This document shows positions 1-12,089 of a stretch of 64,000 nt of DNA, piece by piece (within the stretch, counting starts at the first letter, position 1; each line of letters begins with the position of its first letter). The notes under the pieces were generated by a model. It searched no databases and was not told the DNA's origin. It was given only the letters and a program-made list of their open reading frames with translations. Source of the DNA: Mermis nigrescens (Eukaryota; Nematoda; Enoplea; Mermithida; Mermithidae); assembly GCA_036768485.1 (NCBI GenBank), contig JAVLUZ010000507.1, forward strand, positions 1,845,903 to 1,909,902. Direction: 5' to 3'. The position numbers were made by a program, and so were the translations under genes.

Positions 1-217
1 AGAAGCCAGCAGTGGGGGTGGTACCAAGCTAGAATTTCGACAAATTTGGCCTGCAGCTACAAAAAAGGTGATCCTGTAACGGACCAATCATCATTAGTTG
101 GCTTATGCAATTTGTGCTGGTCGTTAAGAGTATTGCCCGCCTCGTATTTTCCCCGTTACGTCAACGAGTTGACTTGCGATTTTAAGGGCAATAATACGAC
201 TTGCCTATCTGGATACG
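1..217 (+). CDS. Penultimate coding exon of the PTTH/trunk-like gene (5' end open)
   Basis: Open in frame 1 for 72 codons with no stop, and its 5' boundary is unresolved because it reaches the window edge. It encodes the first CxxC pair and the YFPRYV segment. An internal AG at 55-56 could be an alternative acceptor, but the preceding pyrimidine tract is weak. It ends after one base of a glycine codon (phase 1). Confidence 0.6.
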
Positions 218-817
218 GTATCGAAATTTTCCGTATTCCTATAAAAATCGTAAAATCAGGATTTTAAACGTTTTTTTGTTGAAAATTTTCAAGTTTTTAA
301 GTTCCTAAATATATTTCTATCCGCAACGATTTATCCGACTTCGTCGTTTCGTCCCTTAACTTAAACATATTTTCAGGATTGATTTATTTAAATGTTTCAT
401 TCGGGGCAGGCAAGAAAATTACGGTTCATTTGACAATATGTCTCTTTGCTAAGATTTGTCTGCTTTTTTTGCTATTGTTTGTCTTGCATTTTTCCAGCAA
501 AAAATTTATTTGACAATAACCTATTCTCATAATGAAAAAAATTGCTTTAGTGTTAAAAGTAATAAAAAATGCCATTAGTAAAAAAATAACAACAAAAAAT
601 TACTAATGATAGCGTCAAAAATTTTAGGACGAATTCTGATTTTTTAGGTATGTGCCGCGAAAGATGCCGACAGACTGATGTCATGCTAAGCAAGAATGCC
701 ACGGCCAAAGAATCTGCGGCTTTTCAGCAACAATGGGCCATGCGCATCGCAGTGCCAGCATCGTGCGAATGCATGCTGCCAATTTCTTCAGCGTTGTACA
801 ATTTGGTCAAAAACTGA
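1..817 (+). CDS. PTTH/trunk-like cystine-knot ligand, last two coding exons (5' partial)
   Basis: The frame is open from base 1 to 217, then a GT donor at 218 and an AG acceptor at 646-647 join it in frame (G|GT, glycine) to 648-817, which ends in TGA at 815-817. The joined C-terminus reads through CNLCWSLRVLP, YFPRYVNELTC, eight residues to C, six to C (the last residues spliced), RERC, and finally WAMRIAVPASCEC before a short tail. PTTH and trunk, secreted ligands of the Torso receptor in insects, show the same order: CxC, a VPRF/YPRY segment, C-x7-C-x5-C, and a closing CxC. Here the first pair is CxxC. An NNTT N-glycosylation sequon lies between two cysteines. Signal peptide and pro-region would be upstream, outside the window. 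Splicing and coding nature are well supported; the family assignment rests on recalled pattern only. Another cystine-knot family (noggin- or spaetzle-like) remains possible. Confidence 0.6.
648..817 (+). CDS. Terminal coding exon of the PTTH/trunk-like gene
   Basis: The T-rich acceptor TTTTTTAG precedes it. It has 56 sense codons after the two bases that complete the split codon, with markedly higher GC than the flanks and a balanced codon mix, then TGA. It contains the MCRERC and CEC cysteines. It is too short to be caught by a typical 60-residue cutoff. No clear AATAAA was seen soon after the stop, so the 3' end is undefined. Confidence 0.6.
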
Positions 818-1243
818 TTATTTTTACAATGAAAATTATTCCATTCCTACCTAGATGTAACTTACACAAACATATTTAATGCGTATGAGCCTTTGTATTA
901 TGGTATAAAGTAATTTTTATGAAACTATGCGTAAAGGAATTTTGTGGTTTATTTGAACCAAAATTGAACAAAAATGACTCATAGTTTATTTATATTTTTT
1001 TATCTTCTTACTTTACATTGGTATGTACATAAATTCTTGGAGATAAAAATTTAATTACTTTTCTCAATTTATTTATGACGGATTCAATATTTTCGTGGAA
1101 ATTGTGAGCGAAGGGAGCCATGCTGCCACAACTTTCTTCAAAGTGAATAGTCCAAATTGTTCATAAAATCCGAAGTTAGTCGGAATAAAGGGTTTTTGCT
1201 GTTTTCTGAAAGGATCATTTCTGTTTCATGGACGACAAACGAT
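818..1243. other. AT-rich 3' flank
   Basis: Low-complexity AT-rich DNA after the stop codon of the ligand gene. It probably includes the 3' UTR. Nothing else is recognised. Confidence 0.4.
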
Positions 1244-1501
1244 CACACCTGGGCATGGGGGGTTTGGGGGTGTGCACCCCCAGAAACCAAAATAACCCCC
1301 CCCCAGAAATCAAAATACCCCCCAGAATTCAATTTTTGAAAATTTTTTCGTTTTTTTCGCAATTTTTTGATGCCAATGGATAGTGCTTGATGAGAAACGT
1401 CGAAAAATGGTGTTTTTATCGCCCTACCACCAATTTTAAGACCTTTCTTTGACTTTCAAAAAATCTTGCACCCCCCAGAATTTTTTTGCTGCCCACGTAT
1501 G
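1244..1501 (+). mobile_element. CACACCTGGGC-type MITE (family 1), intact copy
   Basis: It starts CACACCTGGGC and ends GCCCACGTATG, an 11-bp imperfect terminal inverted repeat. A perfect 8-bp duplication, CAAACGAT, flanks it (1236-1243 and 1502-1509). The interior has a C-rich block (CCCCCAGAA repeats) and then the conserved core TTTTTTGATGCCAATGGATA. The 8-bp duplication and CA...TG ends suggest a non-autonomous hAT-type element. No coding sequence is present. Confidence 0.85.
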
Positions 1502-1708
1502 CAAACGATGACCAAAAATCATAAAATAAAATTTATTCACACATAGTCTGGTTTTTACCTAGTGCCTAGAACCGCTTGAAGAAATCGATATCCTTATTAT
1601 TGTAGCGCTCGATCTTTCCCTTGCTCGACGGAATCAGTAGCAAATTTTTTCCTATAGATATGGCGTGTCGAGCGATGAAAGATTCGGGTATTACAGTAAT
1701 AAGAAAAA

Positions 1709-1830
1709 TGGTTTGATCGAGCGGGGCAGCACCAAACTTCTGGGGGTGCAAAATTTTTTAAAGATTGAAAAATGATCTTGAAAATGGCGGTATGGCGAAA
1801 AAAACACCATTTTTCAACAACCATGCGCAC
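1709..1830 (-). mobile_element. Family 1 MITE fragment
   Basis: It matches the right half of family 1 on the minus strand (GGGGCAGCACCAAA end, then ATGGCGGTATGGCGAAAAA core). The other end is missing. Confidence 0.65.
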
Positions 1831-2850
1831 TACATGACTGAGTCAGGTAGGTATTTAACGTATAGTCTGTTTCATTTAGCTTTTGCAGTTTTTATGCTAC
1901 AATAACAAGATTTAATTCGAATTACTGTATTTTCTCAAATAAATGGCCTAGTCAGCCCGGCTAGGCGCAGCGGCGCGCTGTCGTCGTCGTCGATCTATCT
2001 AGGTTAGTCAGCTGTTACTACGCTGTCGCGGCGGTCGCACAGATTTTTCCTGGATGGAGGGGCCTACACTTTTTCTGTAAGATTTTTGAAACTTGAGTAC
2101 ATTCTGGTAGAGAATTTTGTGCTAAAGCGTTAATTCTAATTTTTCGCTTTGACAGGAAAAATCAAAACATTCTTTCAGTGTGAAAAGTATTCCACCAAAG
2201 TTCCAAGAAGAACTCTTCATTAGCCAACACGTTATTAACGACAACGACCCTGTACTGTACGCATAAACATGACTCACAGATATGTACATATGTATGTATG
2301 TACCTATACCTACATACAACAAAAGTAGGTACCTACATAAACTCACAAAAAACATGCATCGCTACAGGTTCCAGGTAAACACGCCGCCTACATTCGGTAA
2401 GACCAGTTTATTAGTTTACTTAACGATATCTACATACATGCCTTATCTTTGCATGGAACCTCAATTGCTTAACAAGCGATGAGGTATAAGTGGGTTTACT
2501 TTTATGTGCAAAGTACCAAGATCGCTGCTTCAGTTTGCACCGCATTTGTAATCGATTTGCATTTATTCAAACCTTGTTTTGTGTGCAAGATATCGTGAAA
2601 TAAACCATTTCAGATTGTAGGTATATGTACGTTTGTTTGCGAACATAGTCTGTTACAAAATTCTTGAGACTATTTTACAGTGAGGTGATTCAAAGGCAGT
2701 GAAAATCTAGCCAGTCGGCGCAAGGCCTTTCATCCAATAGACTGTAGCCTATTGCAACGTTGTTTGGCTCTTACCTTGAGCTTGGGTACTCTGGGTCAGT
2801 CTGGTTCAGGAGCTCTGAGAGCTTGACCGGCAGACTCGCGCAAGAAATTA
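1831..2850. other. Intergenic; short GC-rich patch at about 1944-2060
   Basis: Mostly AT-rich, with TACCTA/CATATGTATG-type short simple repeats at 2280-2345. A CpG-rich patch at 1944-2060 (GTCGTCGTCG) stands out, but no exon with splice sites could be supported. Confidence 0.4.
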
Positions 2851-2851
2851 T

Positions 2852-2925
2852 ACCTATACACGCGCGGAGTCGAACTCCGTTTTTGCACTGTAAAGTGAGT
2901 GGTAATACCGCTAAACCACGCGAGA
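2852..2925 (-). repeat. tRNA-like sequence (tRNA pseudogene or SINE head)
   Basis: Read on the minus strand, it has an A-box match TGGTTTAGCGG and a B-box match AGTTCGACTCC at normal tRNA spacing. The T-arm stem CGGAG/CTCCG is intact. The acceptor stem pairs poorly and the anticodon arm gives only about four pairs around an awkward loop, so a working tRNA is unlikely. The body downstream was not matched elsewhere in the window. Confidence 0.5.
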
Positions 2926-3362
2926 GGCGGGTACTAAGAAACTGCTCTCTGCCGATTGGCTAAATTGTGAATTATTTCGAGTCACCATATTGTAAAAAAG
3001 TCAAGAATTTTGAAACTGACTATAGGTATCTACGCAGTTTGTGAAGTGTACGCTAGCAAATTCAATTTATTTTAACAGTCATGCTCAACTTAAATATTAA
3101 CAAGTATATAATTACACAAAATTATGAAAACTTAAGACCTATCTACTGTAGATCTTGCTTACTTAAAAACTAAGAAACGCCGATTGATCGACGTGGTTTA
3201 TTATTATTTGTCTTCGCCCATATCAAGGACTTCGTTTTTTTTGGGGGGAGGTGGTCGGCCAAAATTTCTTCTAAACACAAGGGGGTACCAAAGGATGAAT
3301 TTTAGTTCGCAAATTTCGCTACTCGGATACCTTAGATATGGTGAGACGAGAATTCAATGGAA
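2926..3362. other. Intergenic, nothing recognised
   Basis: AT-rich sequence between the tRNA-like unit and the 3' tail of the first retroelement copy. No coding or repeat structure is supported. Confidence 0.4.
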
Positions 3363-3406
3363 ATGAATGAATGAATGAATGAATGAATGAATGAATGAAT
3401 GAATGA
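3363..3406 (-). repeat. (ATTC)n 3' tail of retroelement copy A
   Basis: Uninterrupted GAAT repeats on the plus strand, placed exactly at the 3' end of copy A. Confidence 0.85.
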
Positions 3407-3523
3407 AATAATTTATTACTGAAACGCGACAATTACGAAAGATGTAAAAGAGTGATAAAACGTACGGTCAAAAGAATAAAAGCGTACAGCAAAAGGCGAC
3501 GAGCGAGTCATGAAAATGACGAT

Positions 3524-6320
3524 TTAAGCCCGCCCTATAATAAATTTAGATAAGTCGACATCAATTAATCTAGATTTGAATATATTCAAGTTAGGGGAAG
3601 AGACTACAAAATCAGGTAGGTGATTCCAAATTGAGATATACTTATAGAAAAAGTCAAATTTTTGTAAATTAGAACGGACAAGAGGAACAACTAGCTTGAA
3701 ACGATTTGTGCAGCGAGTAGTATTTTGATTAAGCACAAAAAAATCTGTCATGCAAAGACAAGATTTTTGACTAATAATTTGATACATCATACATAAGCAA
3801 ATATGAAGGCGACGTAATTCTAATTGACACAAGTTAAGTTGGTTAAGGCGTTCGTCGTAAGAAAGAGGGCTATGATATCCAACTATGTATTTAGTAAATT
3901 TATGCTGAAGAGTCTCCAGCCTGTTGATATCACTAATATAAGAGGGGTTCCATAAAGCACAGGAATATTCAAGGATCGGTCTGACGTAAACAATGAAGGC
4001 CTTTACGAGATTATTTTTATCACGCAAAAAGAAGGATTTTCTAATTAGGATAGATCTCAAGAAAGCTTTCTTGATAATACTGTTGTAATGTTCCTTAAAT
4101 TTAAGGTTGTGCGAAATTAGCACTCCTAAATCGCGAACATAGACAGAATCGTTCGTGATAACTTGTGTATTGAGTGTATATGACAATTTAGAATTATTTT
4201 TGCCCAAATATAGGGCTGTGCATTTAGAATATGATATTGGTAAACAATTTCTGGTGGCCCAAATGGAAATTCTATCTAAATCGGTCTGAAGTGTTGTGAT
4301 AATTGCATGAAAGATTGAATATTTTTAAGTCATCCGCGAACATGAAAGTCGAACTTGACAAGTTATCAAAGATATCATTTATAAAAATCAAAAACAATGT
4401 AGGTCCAAGAATGGACCCTTGAATAACTCCACTTGTAACAGCGGCATAATCTGAAAAACACCTGATTAACGCGAACACACTGAATGCGATTAGATAGAAA
4501 AGCTTTTAACCAATTAAACAGGTGTTGTTGAATACCGTAACTAGTTAATTTAACAAGAAGTTTAGATATGTCGACTTTGTCAAAAGCTTTAGCAAAGTCT
4601 ATATAAATAATATCAACGGTTTCTTTACATTCCAGTGATTTATATAACCCAAGAATGTTTACAATTTAATAGTTGCAATTCGCAAGATTTATGTTTTTGG
4701 AAACCATATTGAAAAGGTGATATTAACTCATTTGTAGATAAATAAATTGATAGTTGAGTATTAATAATATATTCCATTATCTTACAAGTTGAGCAACATA
4801 AAGAAACAGGACGATAATTTTCAGTTAATGAGGGGTCACCCTTTTTAATTATAGGTACAACGTAAGCCTCCCTCCAAATGTCTGGGATATCACCTGATAA
4901 AAAAGAAACAGTAAAAATACTGATAAGGGGTTTAAGAAGATAATAAGCTAATTTTTTAACAAAAAAGTTACTTAAACCATCAGGCGCTATCGAAGTCGAG
5001 TTTTTATCTTAGCAATCGCCCGTGAGACATTATTTTTGTCAAAGACGATGTTTGAAATAGAAAAATCGCCCCGCTTCTGAAAAACAAAAGAATCGTTAGT
5101 ATCATCATTGGTAAATACGGAAGAGAAGTAATGATTGAACATATTAGTTTTACAATGAAGATCAGTTACTACATTATTGTCGGTGGAAGTAATAGGTGGA
5201 ATGCTCCGAGAATTATTTAAACGATTATTTACAAATCTAAAAAAGGATTTCAGATCGTAATGTTGCAATAAATTACTTTCCTGTAAACAAAAATGATTAT
5301 GAATTTCTTTGCGTAACATTTTACAATGATTATGATACCTTTGTTTGCATATAATTGTACGATATTTTTTGTATTTTTGCCATAAAAGCCGTTTTTTGGC
5401 AAATAATTTTCGTAAAACTTTAGGGTATGAAAATTTTGGAGGGCTTTGCTTTGACTTTAGGAACAAAAGTAAAAATTAGAGGCCCTAAGACATTTAAAAA
5501 TACATTATACATGTCGTTAACATTTAAACAAGTAGAAAAAAGATCAGGCCAAGAAATCGTAGAAAGAAAGCTACCAATACTAAAGTAGTCTGCTTTTTGA
5601 AAATTAAAGTGAGATTCTACATAAGTAGTAGGTGGAGTTATCAGAGTTTCAAAAGATATAGAATTGTGGTCACTTGTGGAAAAGGAGGGTAGTACTTTAA
5701 CATTAAAAACATTATTTGCTGCAAAAATAACATCAATAATATTTGTATCATGCATTTGATCTAAAACTAATTGTGTTAATCCTGTAGACGAGAAACAGTC
5801 GTAAAACAATTCGTTAAGAGAATCGGATGTAAAGGTACCTAAGGTCCAATCGATTTTAGGTAAATTGAAATCCCCTGGGATAATTATAGGATAAGAGCAA
5901 TTATTTACCCATTCTATCAAGTTACAGATTCTTAAAGCATGATTTAAATCATAGTGAGGAGGTCTGTAAATAAGAAGAAATCTAATTCTATCCTGACCAT
6001 GGAAAAAGTCAATAATTAAAGAGTCAGATATACTCAGTTCGTTAGGAACTTTAACAAAACGAGCACTAAAATGTGATTTTACAAAGACAATGACCCCGCC
6101 GCCTCGTTTATTTACTCAATCAGAGCGAAAAATTTGATAATTGTTTTGAGGACATAAAATGCTATCATGAATTACTTCATTTACCCATGTTTCACAACAG
6201 AAAATTAAGTCAAAATTGTCACTATCTAACAAATAATGTAACTCCCCTAACTTGTTTACTAAACTTTGTGCATTGAATAAAAAACACCTAGCACTAATAA
6301 ATTCGGAGGGCGACTTATCC
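3524..6320 (-). pseudogene. ORF2 (endonuclease-reverse transcriptase), copy A, broken
   Basis: Minus-strand blocks in order: APE-type endonuclease (about 6320-5640), with CETW, an in-frame stop near 6118, GGGV, YRPP, GDFNLPKIDW and the catalytic STSDHNSISFE; a linker; then reverse transcriptase with IDFAKAFDKV (near 4610), GVIQGSILGPTLFLIFIND (near 4440-4385) and the FADD active site (near 4340). The C-terminal domain (4207-3524) ends in FIIGRA and a stop. Frames change near 4480-4980, 4270 and 5440. In life it would nick the target and reverse-transcribe the element RNA. Confidence 0.85.
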
Positions 6321-6413
6321 TATACAGAACCGTAATCAACGCGAGCGAAAGATTGAGGAAAGGACGGTTTAGGAAAATTGGAACAAGCGCGTGACGCGTA
6401 AGTCGGCTTCTTT

Positions 6414-6900
6414 TTGACACAATTGGCAGCAAAGTCTATGAAAAGATCCGTTTCGCCCGAGTTTCGTCAGTCGTTCAATTCAGCAAACAGCTCGCGCTGT
6501 CGCTTGCGCTGCATGTACAAAAGGTCTGGCCGAGCGCGCAATTTGGACCAACCATTAGATGGATTTGACGGGCGAATCACTTTGTTGACTAGTCTGATAA
6601 AACAACTTTGAGCACGTGGTGACGTGAGGCAAACCTTCAGGAATTGAGGTTTGCCCTGATGTTTGGGACCATCACGGAAAACTTGCGTAATATCAACAGA
6701 TGACAAGTCGGATTCATTGCTGAATTCATCAAGCAAAGACTTTACAGAGTTCAAATCGTCATCTGAATCGGGTAAACTGAATAATACTGCATTTGACTTC
6801 TTGGATTCTTGTTCCAGAACAGTCCTTGATTATACAAACCGATGTCAAGACGTATGGGATGCATATTGCCTTCGATTCGTAGCGTTCTTCCAATAAATTT
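6414..6900 (-). pseudogene. ORF1 fragment, copy A
   Basis: It encodes VDITQVFRDGPKHQGKPQFL and a basic tail matching copy B ORF1. The N-terminal PHD finger is missing because the copy is truncated. Confidence 0.75.
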
Positions 6901-7024
6901 ATTCGAGATTCTAATATGGAAAATTTGGTTGGTAAGGAGGCAATATTTTCAAATACAGGTTTGCACGGTTACAAATTAGTAACGGGACATGCGAGTCAAT
7001 GGAATGACAAGTTTTACGCGCGCC

Positions 7025-9770
7025 CCACAAGATATCTAGATAAGTCAAAGTTTGCTAATCTAGATTTAAATATGTTTAGGTTAGGGGAAGAAACAATGAA
7101 GTCAGGAAGATCGTTCCAACCAAACTGCGATATATTTGTAAAAGAAATCAAACTTTTCTAAATTAGAATGTACAGCAGGTATAACTAATTTAAATCTATT
7201 AATGCTGCGGGTAATATTATGATTAAATACAAAAAGAATCATCAGCTTCCAAACATGATTTGTGACAAATAATCTGATACATCATACACAGACAATTCTG
7301 CAAGCGTCTTAATTCAAGTCTGCACAATTTAAGTTGTATTAAACAATCCTCATAAGAAAGAATATTATTATAACCGAAAATATATTTAGTAAATCTATGT
7401 TGAACAGCTTCCAGTCGATCTATATCACTTAAGATAAGAAGGGTTCCATACACTGCAACAGTACTCTAATAAAGGTCTAACATAACAACTATAAGCTTTA
7501 ACAAGGTTACCTTTGTCACACGAAAAATATGATTTGCGTATTAAAATACATCTAGAGAAAGCTTTTTTAATCAAAGAATTATAATGTTCCTTAAATTTTA
7601 AATTTCGAGGAATCAAAACTCCTAAATCACGGACAAACGGATCACTAGAAATAATTTCCCCATTTAGTCTATAAACAGCTTTTTGATTATTATTACCCAG
7701 ATATAGAACTTGACTTTTGGTTCGTGAAATAGGTAAATCCCATGCAATTGCCCACTCAATAATCTTATCCAAATCAGACTGTAATAATCTACAGTTACGA
7801 CTAATATTGAAAATTTTGATATCATCAGCGAACATATAAACCGTACTACAAATATTATCACATATGTCATTGATAAAAATCGAAAAGAGCGTAGGTCCAA
7901 GGACACTTCCTTGGACTGGACACCGCTAGTAACAGGCACGTAACCTGAAAAAGACTGATTAACGCGAACACATTGGGAACGATTGAACAAATAGGCCTTT
8001 AACCATGTGATACAAATTGCCCTTTATTCCATATCCGTTTAACTTAATGAGAAGTTTTTCCATCATTTACTTTATCAAAAGCTTTTGAGAAATCTAAGTA
8101 TATTATATCAACAGTTTCTTTTTTAGCTAAGGACTGAATCCATGAAAATTTACATTTTAACAACTGTGTTTCACAAGATTTATTCTTTTGAAAACCAAAT
8201 TGAAAAGGAGATATTAGTTTATTAACCTTAAGAAAGTCTAACAATTGACTATTAATAATTCTCTCCATAATTTTGGCAATAGAACAACAAAGAGAGACGG
8301 GCCTGTGATTATCCGACCAATGCTGGATCCCCCTTTTTCAAAATGGGAATAACATGTGCCATGCTCCAAAGCTCGGGAATATTTCCAGACAGAAAAGATA
8401 CAGTGAAAATACTAACTAACGGCTTTATCATTTGAAACGACAATTTTTTAATAAAAAGATTACATATGCCATCTGGGCCAACTGCAGTAGACGTTATTCA
8501 GATGGTTAATGGCTTCCAATACACGATTCTCGCTAAAAATGACGTCAGAAAGCGAAAAATCACAGCGCTTCTGAAAAAGAAAATTCGCGTTAGTAATGTC
8601 ACTAGAAAACACATGAAGCAAAATAATCATTAAAAGTGTTAGCCTTGCGTAATGAATCGGTTATAACATTATTATCAGAAAATGTTAGGGGCGGAATTTC
8701 ACTGCGACTTTTTAACCTATTATTTACAAAAGTATAGAAAGCTTTAGGATTATTATTCTTGAGCAATTTGTTTTCTTGAGAAGAGAAATAACTATGAATA
8801 GTTCTACGTAGAGCTTTACAATGATTTCGATATTTAGCTTTAGTTCCTGGAGTTTTACACCTTTTATACTTATCCCATAGAGAACGTTTTTAAGAAATAA
8901 TTTATGTAAGCTTTTAGGGTATTTGGATTTTGATTTAGCTCTAAAAGTAGGAACAAAACTAAAAATAAGAGGATTTAATATACTTAAAAAACATTATACA
9001 TGTCATTAATTGTTGAGCATGTAGAAAAAATGTCAGGCCAACAAACAGAGGATAAAAAAGTAGCTATACTCTCGTAGTCTGCTTTATTGAAATTTAAGCA
9101 AGGTTTATCTCCATCTTGAAAAGTCCTAGTTAAAATTTCAAAAGAAATCGAATTATGGTCGCTTGTTGAAAAAGGAGGAAGAACCTGGACATTAAAAACG
9201 TTATATGCAGCAAATACTACATCAATCAAAGTATTATCGTGAGTACTTTCTTTAACTAACTGTTGCAGACCACTAGCTGATAAGTAATCAAAAAATAATT
9301 CGTTTAATGGATTAAATGTAAAAGTACCATGAAACCAAACAATTTTAGGCAAATTTAGATCCCCTACTATAATAATGGGATGACAACTATTAGTAACCCA
9401 TTCAATTAAATTACATATCCAAAGTGCAGGATCAAAATCATACTGAGGAGGTCTATAAACTAACAAACATCTTATAACATCTCCACCTTTTAAAATTTCA
9501 ACTACTAAAGTATCAGACACAAACAGAGAAGCAGGAACTTTAATGCATCGAGCATAAAGATAAGGTTTAGCAAAAATTAAAACTCCACCTCCCTGCTTAT
9601 TCTTACGATCTGATCGGAGAATAAGATAATTTTTTAACGGACATAATAGACTGTCGGAAATATAGATTCATTTAACCAGGTTTCACAAAAAAATAATATA
9701 TCGAATTTTGCAGTATTTAACAGAAAGTGAAGTTCCCTAACTTATTCACAATACTACGAGAATTACATAG
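7025..9770 (-). pseudogene. ORF2 (endonuclease-reverse transcriptase), copy B, broken
   Basis: Endonuclease block 9770-9000 with FFCETW, LVYRPPQYD, GDLNLPKIVW and STSDHNSISFE. Reverse transcriptase: FGFQKNKSCETQLLKCK and IIYLDFSKAFDKV (8268-8050), FADD (near 7830), then the conserved C-terminal RRLQ.CLCMMYQII region (7453-7223). The frame changes repeatedly (for example near 7450, 7990 and 8480-8900). Confidence 0.85.
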
Positions 9771-9816
9771 CAAACATTTAATATTAACAAAATAACGGGG
9801 CGAGTTTACCTAAATA

Positions 9817-10809
9817 TTAGACGCGCGTTGACCATGTTGAGCACGAAATTTGGGGAATAGATGGTTTAGGGGCCGTAGAACAAGGATCATAGACTCGTAC
9901 TGTTTTCTTCTTCACACAGTCATCCCTGAAGTCGATATATAGATTAGTCTCGCCCGCGTCCAGTCGTTGGTGCAACTCGTCGTTAAGTTCACGCTGCCGT
10001 TTTCGCTGAAGAAACGACAAATCCGGTCGCGCACGTAATTTCGAGTAGACGTTTGTTGGATTTGCAGGGTGGACAACTTTGTTGATAAGGCCAATAAAGC
10101 GACGCTGAGCACGTGACAGAAGAAAGACAAACTTTCAGAAACTGAGGTTTGTCTGAATATTTGGGACCGTCTCTAAATACCTGCGTTATATCGGCAGATG
10201 AAAAATCAGAGTCTTTATTGTAATCGTCAATTAAAGATTTAACCGAAACAAGGTCATCGTTAGATTCGGCTAAACCAAATACGACCGCATTCGACTTTTT
10301 CGATTCATGTTCTAGACCATCTTGAATTAATAAGCCTATATCGACGATGCTGGGTGACGTAGAAGCGCCGATTTTTGATTCAATTGAGTTTAGACAAGAT
10401 TCTAAAGTAGCCATCTTAGCCGGTAAAGAAGCGAAATTTTCGAACAGGGGTTTACACAAGGAGCAAACGAATGGAAAAGAGTACAGAAGCGTCAATATAG
10501 GACGAACTAATGAAAGTATGGAATAAGTGCTGATGGTAGATTAAGGCACTCAGCATGTGCCCACTTATGACATAGTCCACATTGAACAGCCGAAATATGA
10601 CTATCCGTAACTGTCTCCGCGACAAATGACACAAAGACTATTATTGTCATCTTCTGTATTAAGGAGAGTAAAATTTCCCGTTCGTTGCGGTGGTGATTTG
10701 GAGTGTTGATTGGTGACGTAAATTTTTGATCCGCGATTTTTACCGCCCATAATGTGTATTGTAATAATAAAAAGACAAGCCGGTGATCAATTATCGTGAC
10801 TTCGGACAA
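9817..10809 (-). pseudogene. ORF1 with PHD-type zinc finger, copy B, broken
   Basis: The N-terminal part shows CGLCHKWAHAECLN, the C..C...H..C core of a PHD finger. Then comes a segment with ESKKSNAVVFGL and VFRDGPKYSDKPQFLKVCLS, typical of ORF1 proteins of PHD-containing CR1-like elements, and a basic C-terminus. It would bind element RNA. Frameshifts near 10500 and 10000 break it. Confidence 0.75.
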
Positions 10810-10952
10810 ATGAAGCGGCCGCGCCGAACCCCTTTAATTTGAGGGTAATAACCTTCAACGTATAGGTAAAAACCATTGTTTCTTACCCCTAACTGGTTTC
10901 GAAAAACAAATAAGGCAGTGCTCGGATTCTTCCTGTAGATTCATGTGACTGA

Positions 10953-11010
10953 CCAAAATGTTGGTGCCGCCCGTTAGCGTTCAAAATAAGCTTAAGTAAT
11001 GGGATACGAC
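10953..11010 (+). repeat. Palindromic host repeat H1, left arm
   Basis: It contains ATGTTGGTGCC, TTCAAAATAAGC and TAATGGGATACGAC. The inverted counterpart lies at 20111-20250, beyond the hAT insertion. The same arm recurs at 21124-21167. Confidence 0.7.
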
Positions 11011-12089
11011 CAGTGATGGCAAGGCTGGGTTTTTTGGTTTTTTTGTGGGTTTTTTGGGTGCAAAAAAATTATTGGGTTTTGGGTCTTTTATTCACAGGTT
11101 ACCAATTTTTCAAATGAGACAAAGAACAAGACTAGAAAGTGTTTATTGTCAGAAAAATACATGAAATTTGATAAAATGCAAATACATGATAAAATAGTGA
11201 CTGAACAAAAGGACATACAAAGATCACGGAAGTGATACAACTAGGTATGCAGTGATTGTACGGGGTCAATTTTCACCCCCAATCGGGGTCGGGGATGAAA
11301 AACCCCGGTTTTCGGGGTCGGGGTTGAAAATTAACAATTAACATTGCATGATTACATACCAATTTGAAAAGGATAAAAACGATACCTTCACTTGTTTGTA
11401 GAGCATACTAATAAAGCTGGTTAATGTTCAACATTTTATTTTCATTCCAAGTTCAAGCATGGTTTTAGCAATTCAGCATTACTTTCAATTTTAATCACTA
11501 ATCGCTCTCGCCTTTTCGTATTCTTCCACAGTTTTTTCATAACGGTTCTCTATGGCGCACTGATTGTAGAACAGCCAATGGCGCGAAGTGCCGAAAATTT
11601 TCGAAATTTTTACCGTTTTCATGTAGAATTTACGCCTTTTTATTGACAAACAGTTCCGAAATCATAAGTGGCACAATGCATCAAGAAATTCAGTCATATT
11701 TTACCGCCCTAAGACAATAATCGGTGGTGCTAAGCGCAGGAAAATTTTGACGTGTTTACTCTTTAAACTCAATTTATACCACTTAAATCATACAGAACAG
11801 ATAAACTAATTGTGGCGCGAAGTGCCTAAAATTTTTAAAAATTCCTAATCCTTTTACCTTTTCTGTCTTCCTAAAAATCTCTTTCAACATGTAGGAAACC
11901 GAGATTGTACGGCTGGGGAGTCTGGGGTGGCGCGCTCAAGCGCCACCAGCGAGGTCCAGAGCAGAACCCTCGAAAATTTTGTAAAAAAGCACTCTAATTT
12001 TTAATTAGTAAAGTTAAAATTTTCGCAAATTGGCAAAATCTTGGTTCTGAATTAAGTCCAAAAAAACTTAAAATTGATGAACACCTACA

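Larger units (their letters stand above)
3363..6985 (-). mobile_element. CR1/Jockey-like non-LTR retrotransposon, copy A
   Basis: On the minus strand this copy runs from part of ORF1 through the ORF2 endonuclease and reverse transcriptase to a 3' tail of about eleven ATTC repeats (3363-3406). Such microsatellite tails are typical of CR1-like elements. It is 5'-truncated inside ORF1, and its homology to copy B stops near 6985, where the 3' end of copy B begins. Frameshifts and stops break both frames, so it is inactive. No convincing target duplication was found. Confidence 0.85.
6986..10830 (-). mobile_element. CR1/Jockey-like non-LTR retrotransposon, copy B
   Basis: The longest uninterrupted copy: PHD-bearing ORF1 (10809-9817), then ORF2 endonuclease and reverse transcriptase down to about 7025. 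It lacks the ATTC tail seen in copy A and joins directly to the truncated 5' end of copy A in the same orientation. Coding frames are broken in several places. The 5' leader near 10800-10830 is CpG-rich. Confidence 0.85.

Noticed and set aside
2852..2925. Functional tRNA gene
   Set aside because: A and B boxes are good, but the acceptor and anticodon stems do not fold properly and the anticodon is unclear.
6160..6320. Intact retrotransposon capable of movement
   Set aside because: All three non-LTR copies have stops and frameshifts in both frames (for example the stop near 6118 in copy A).
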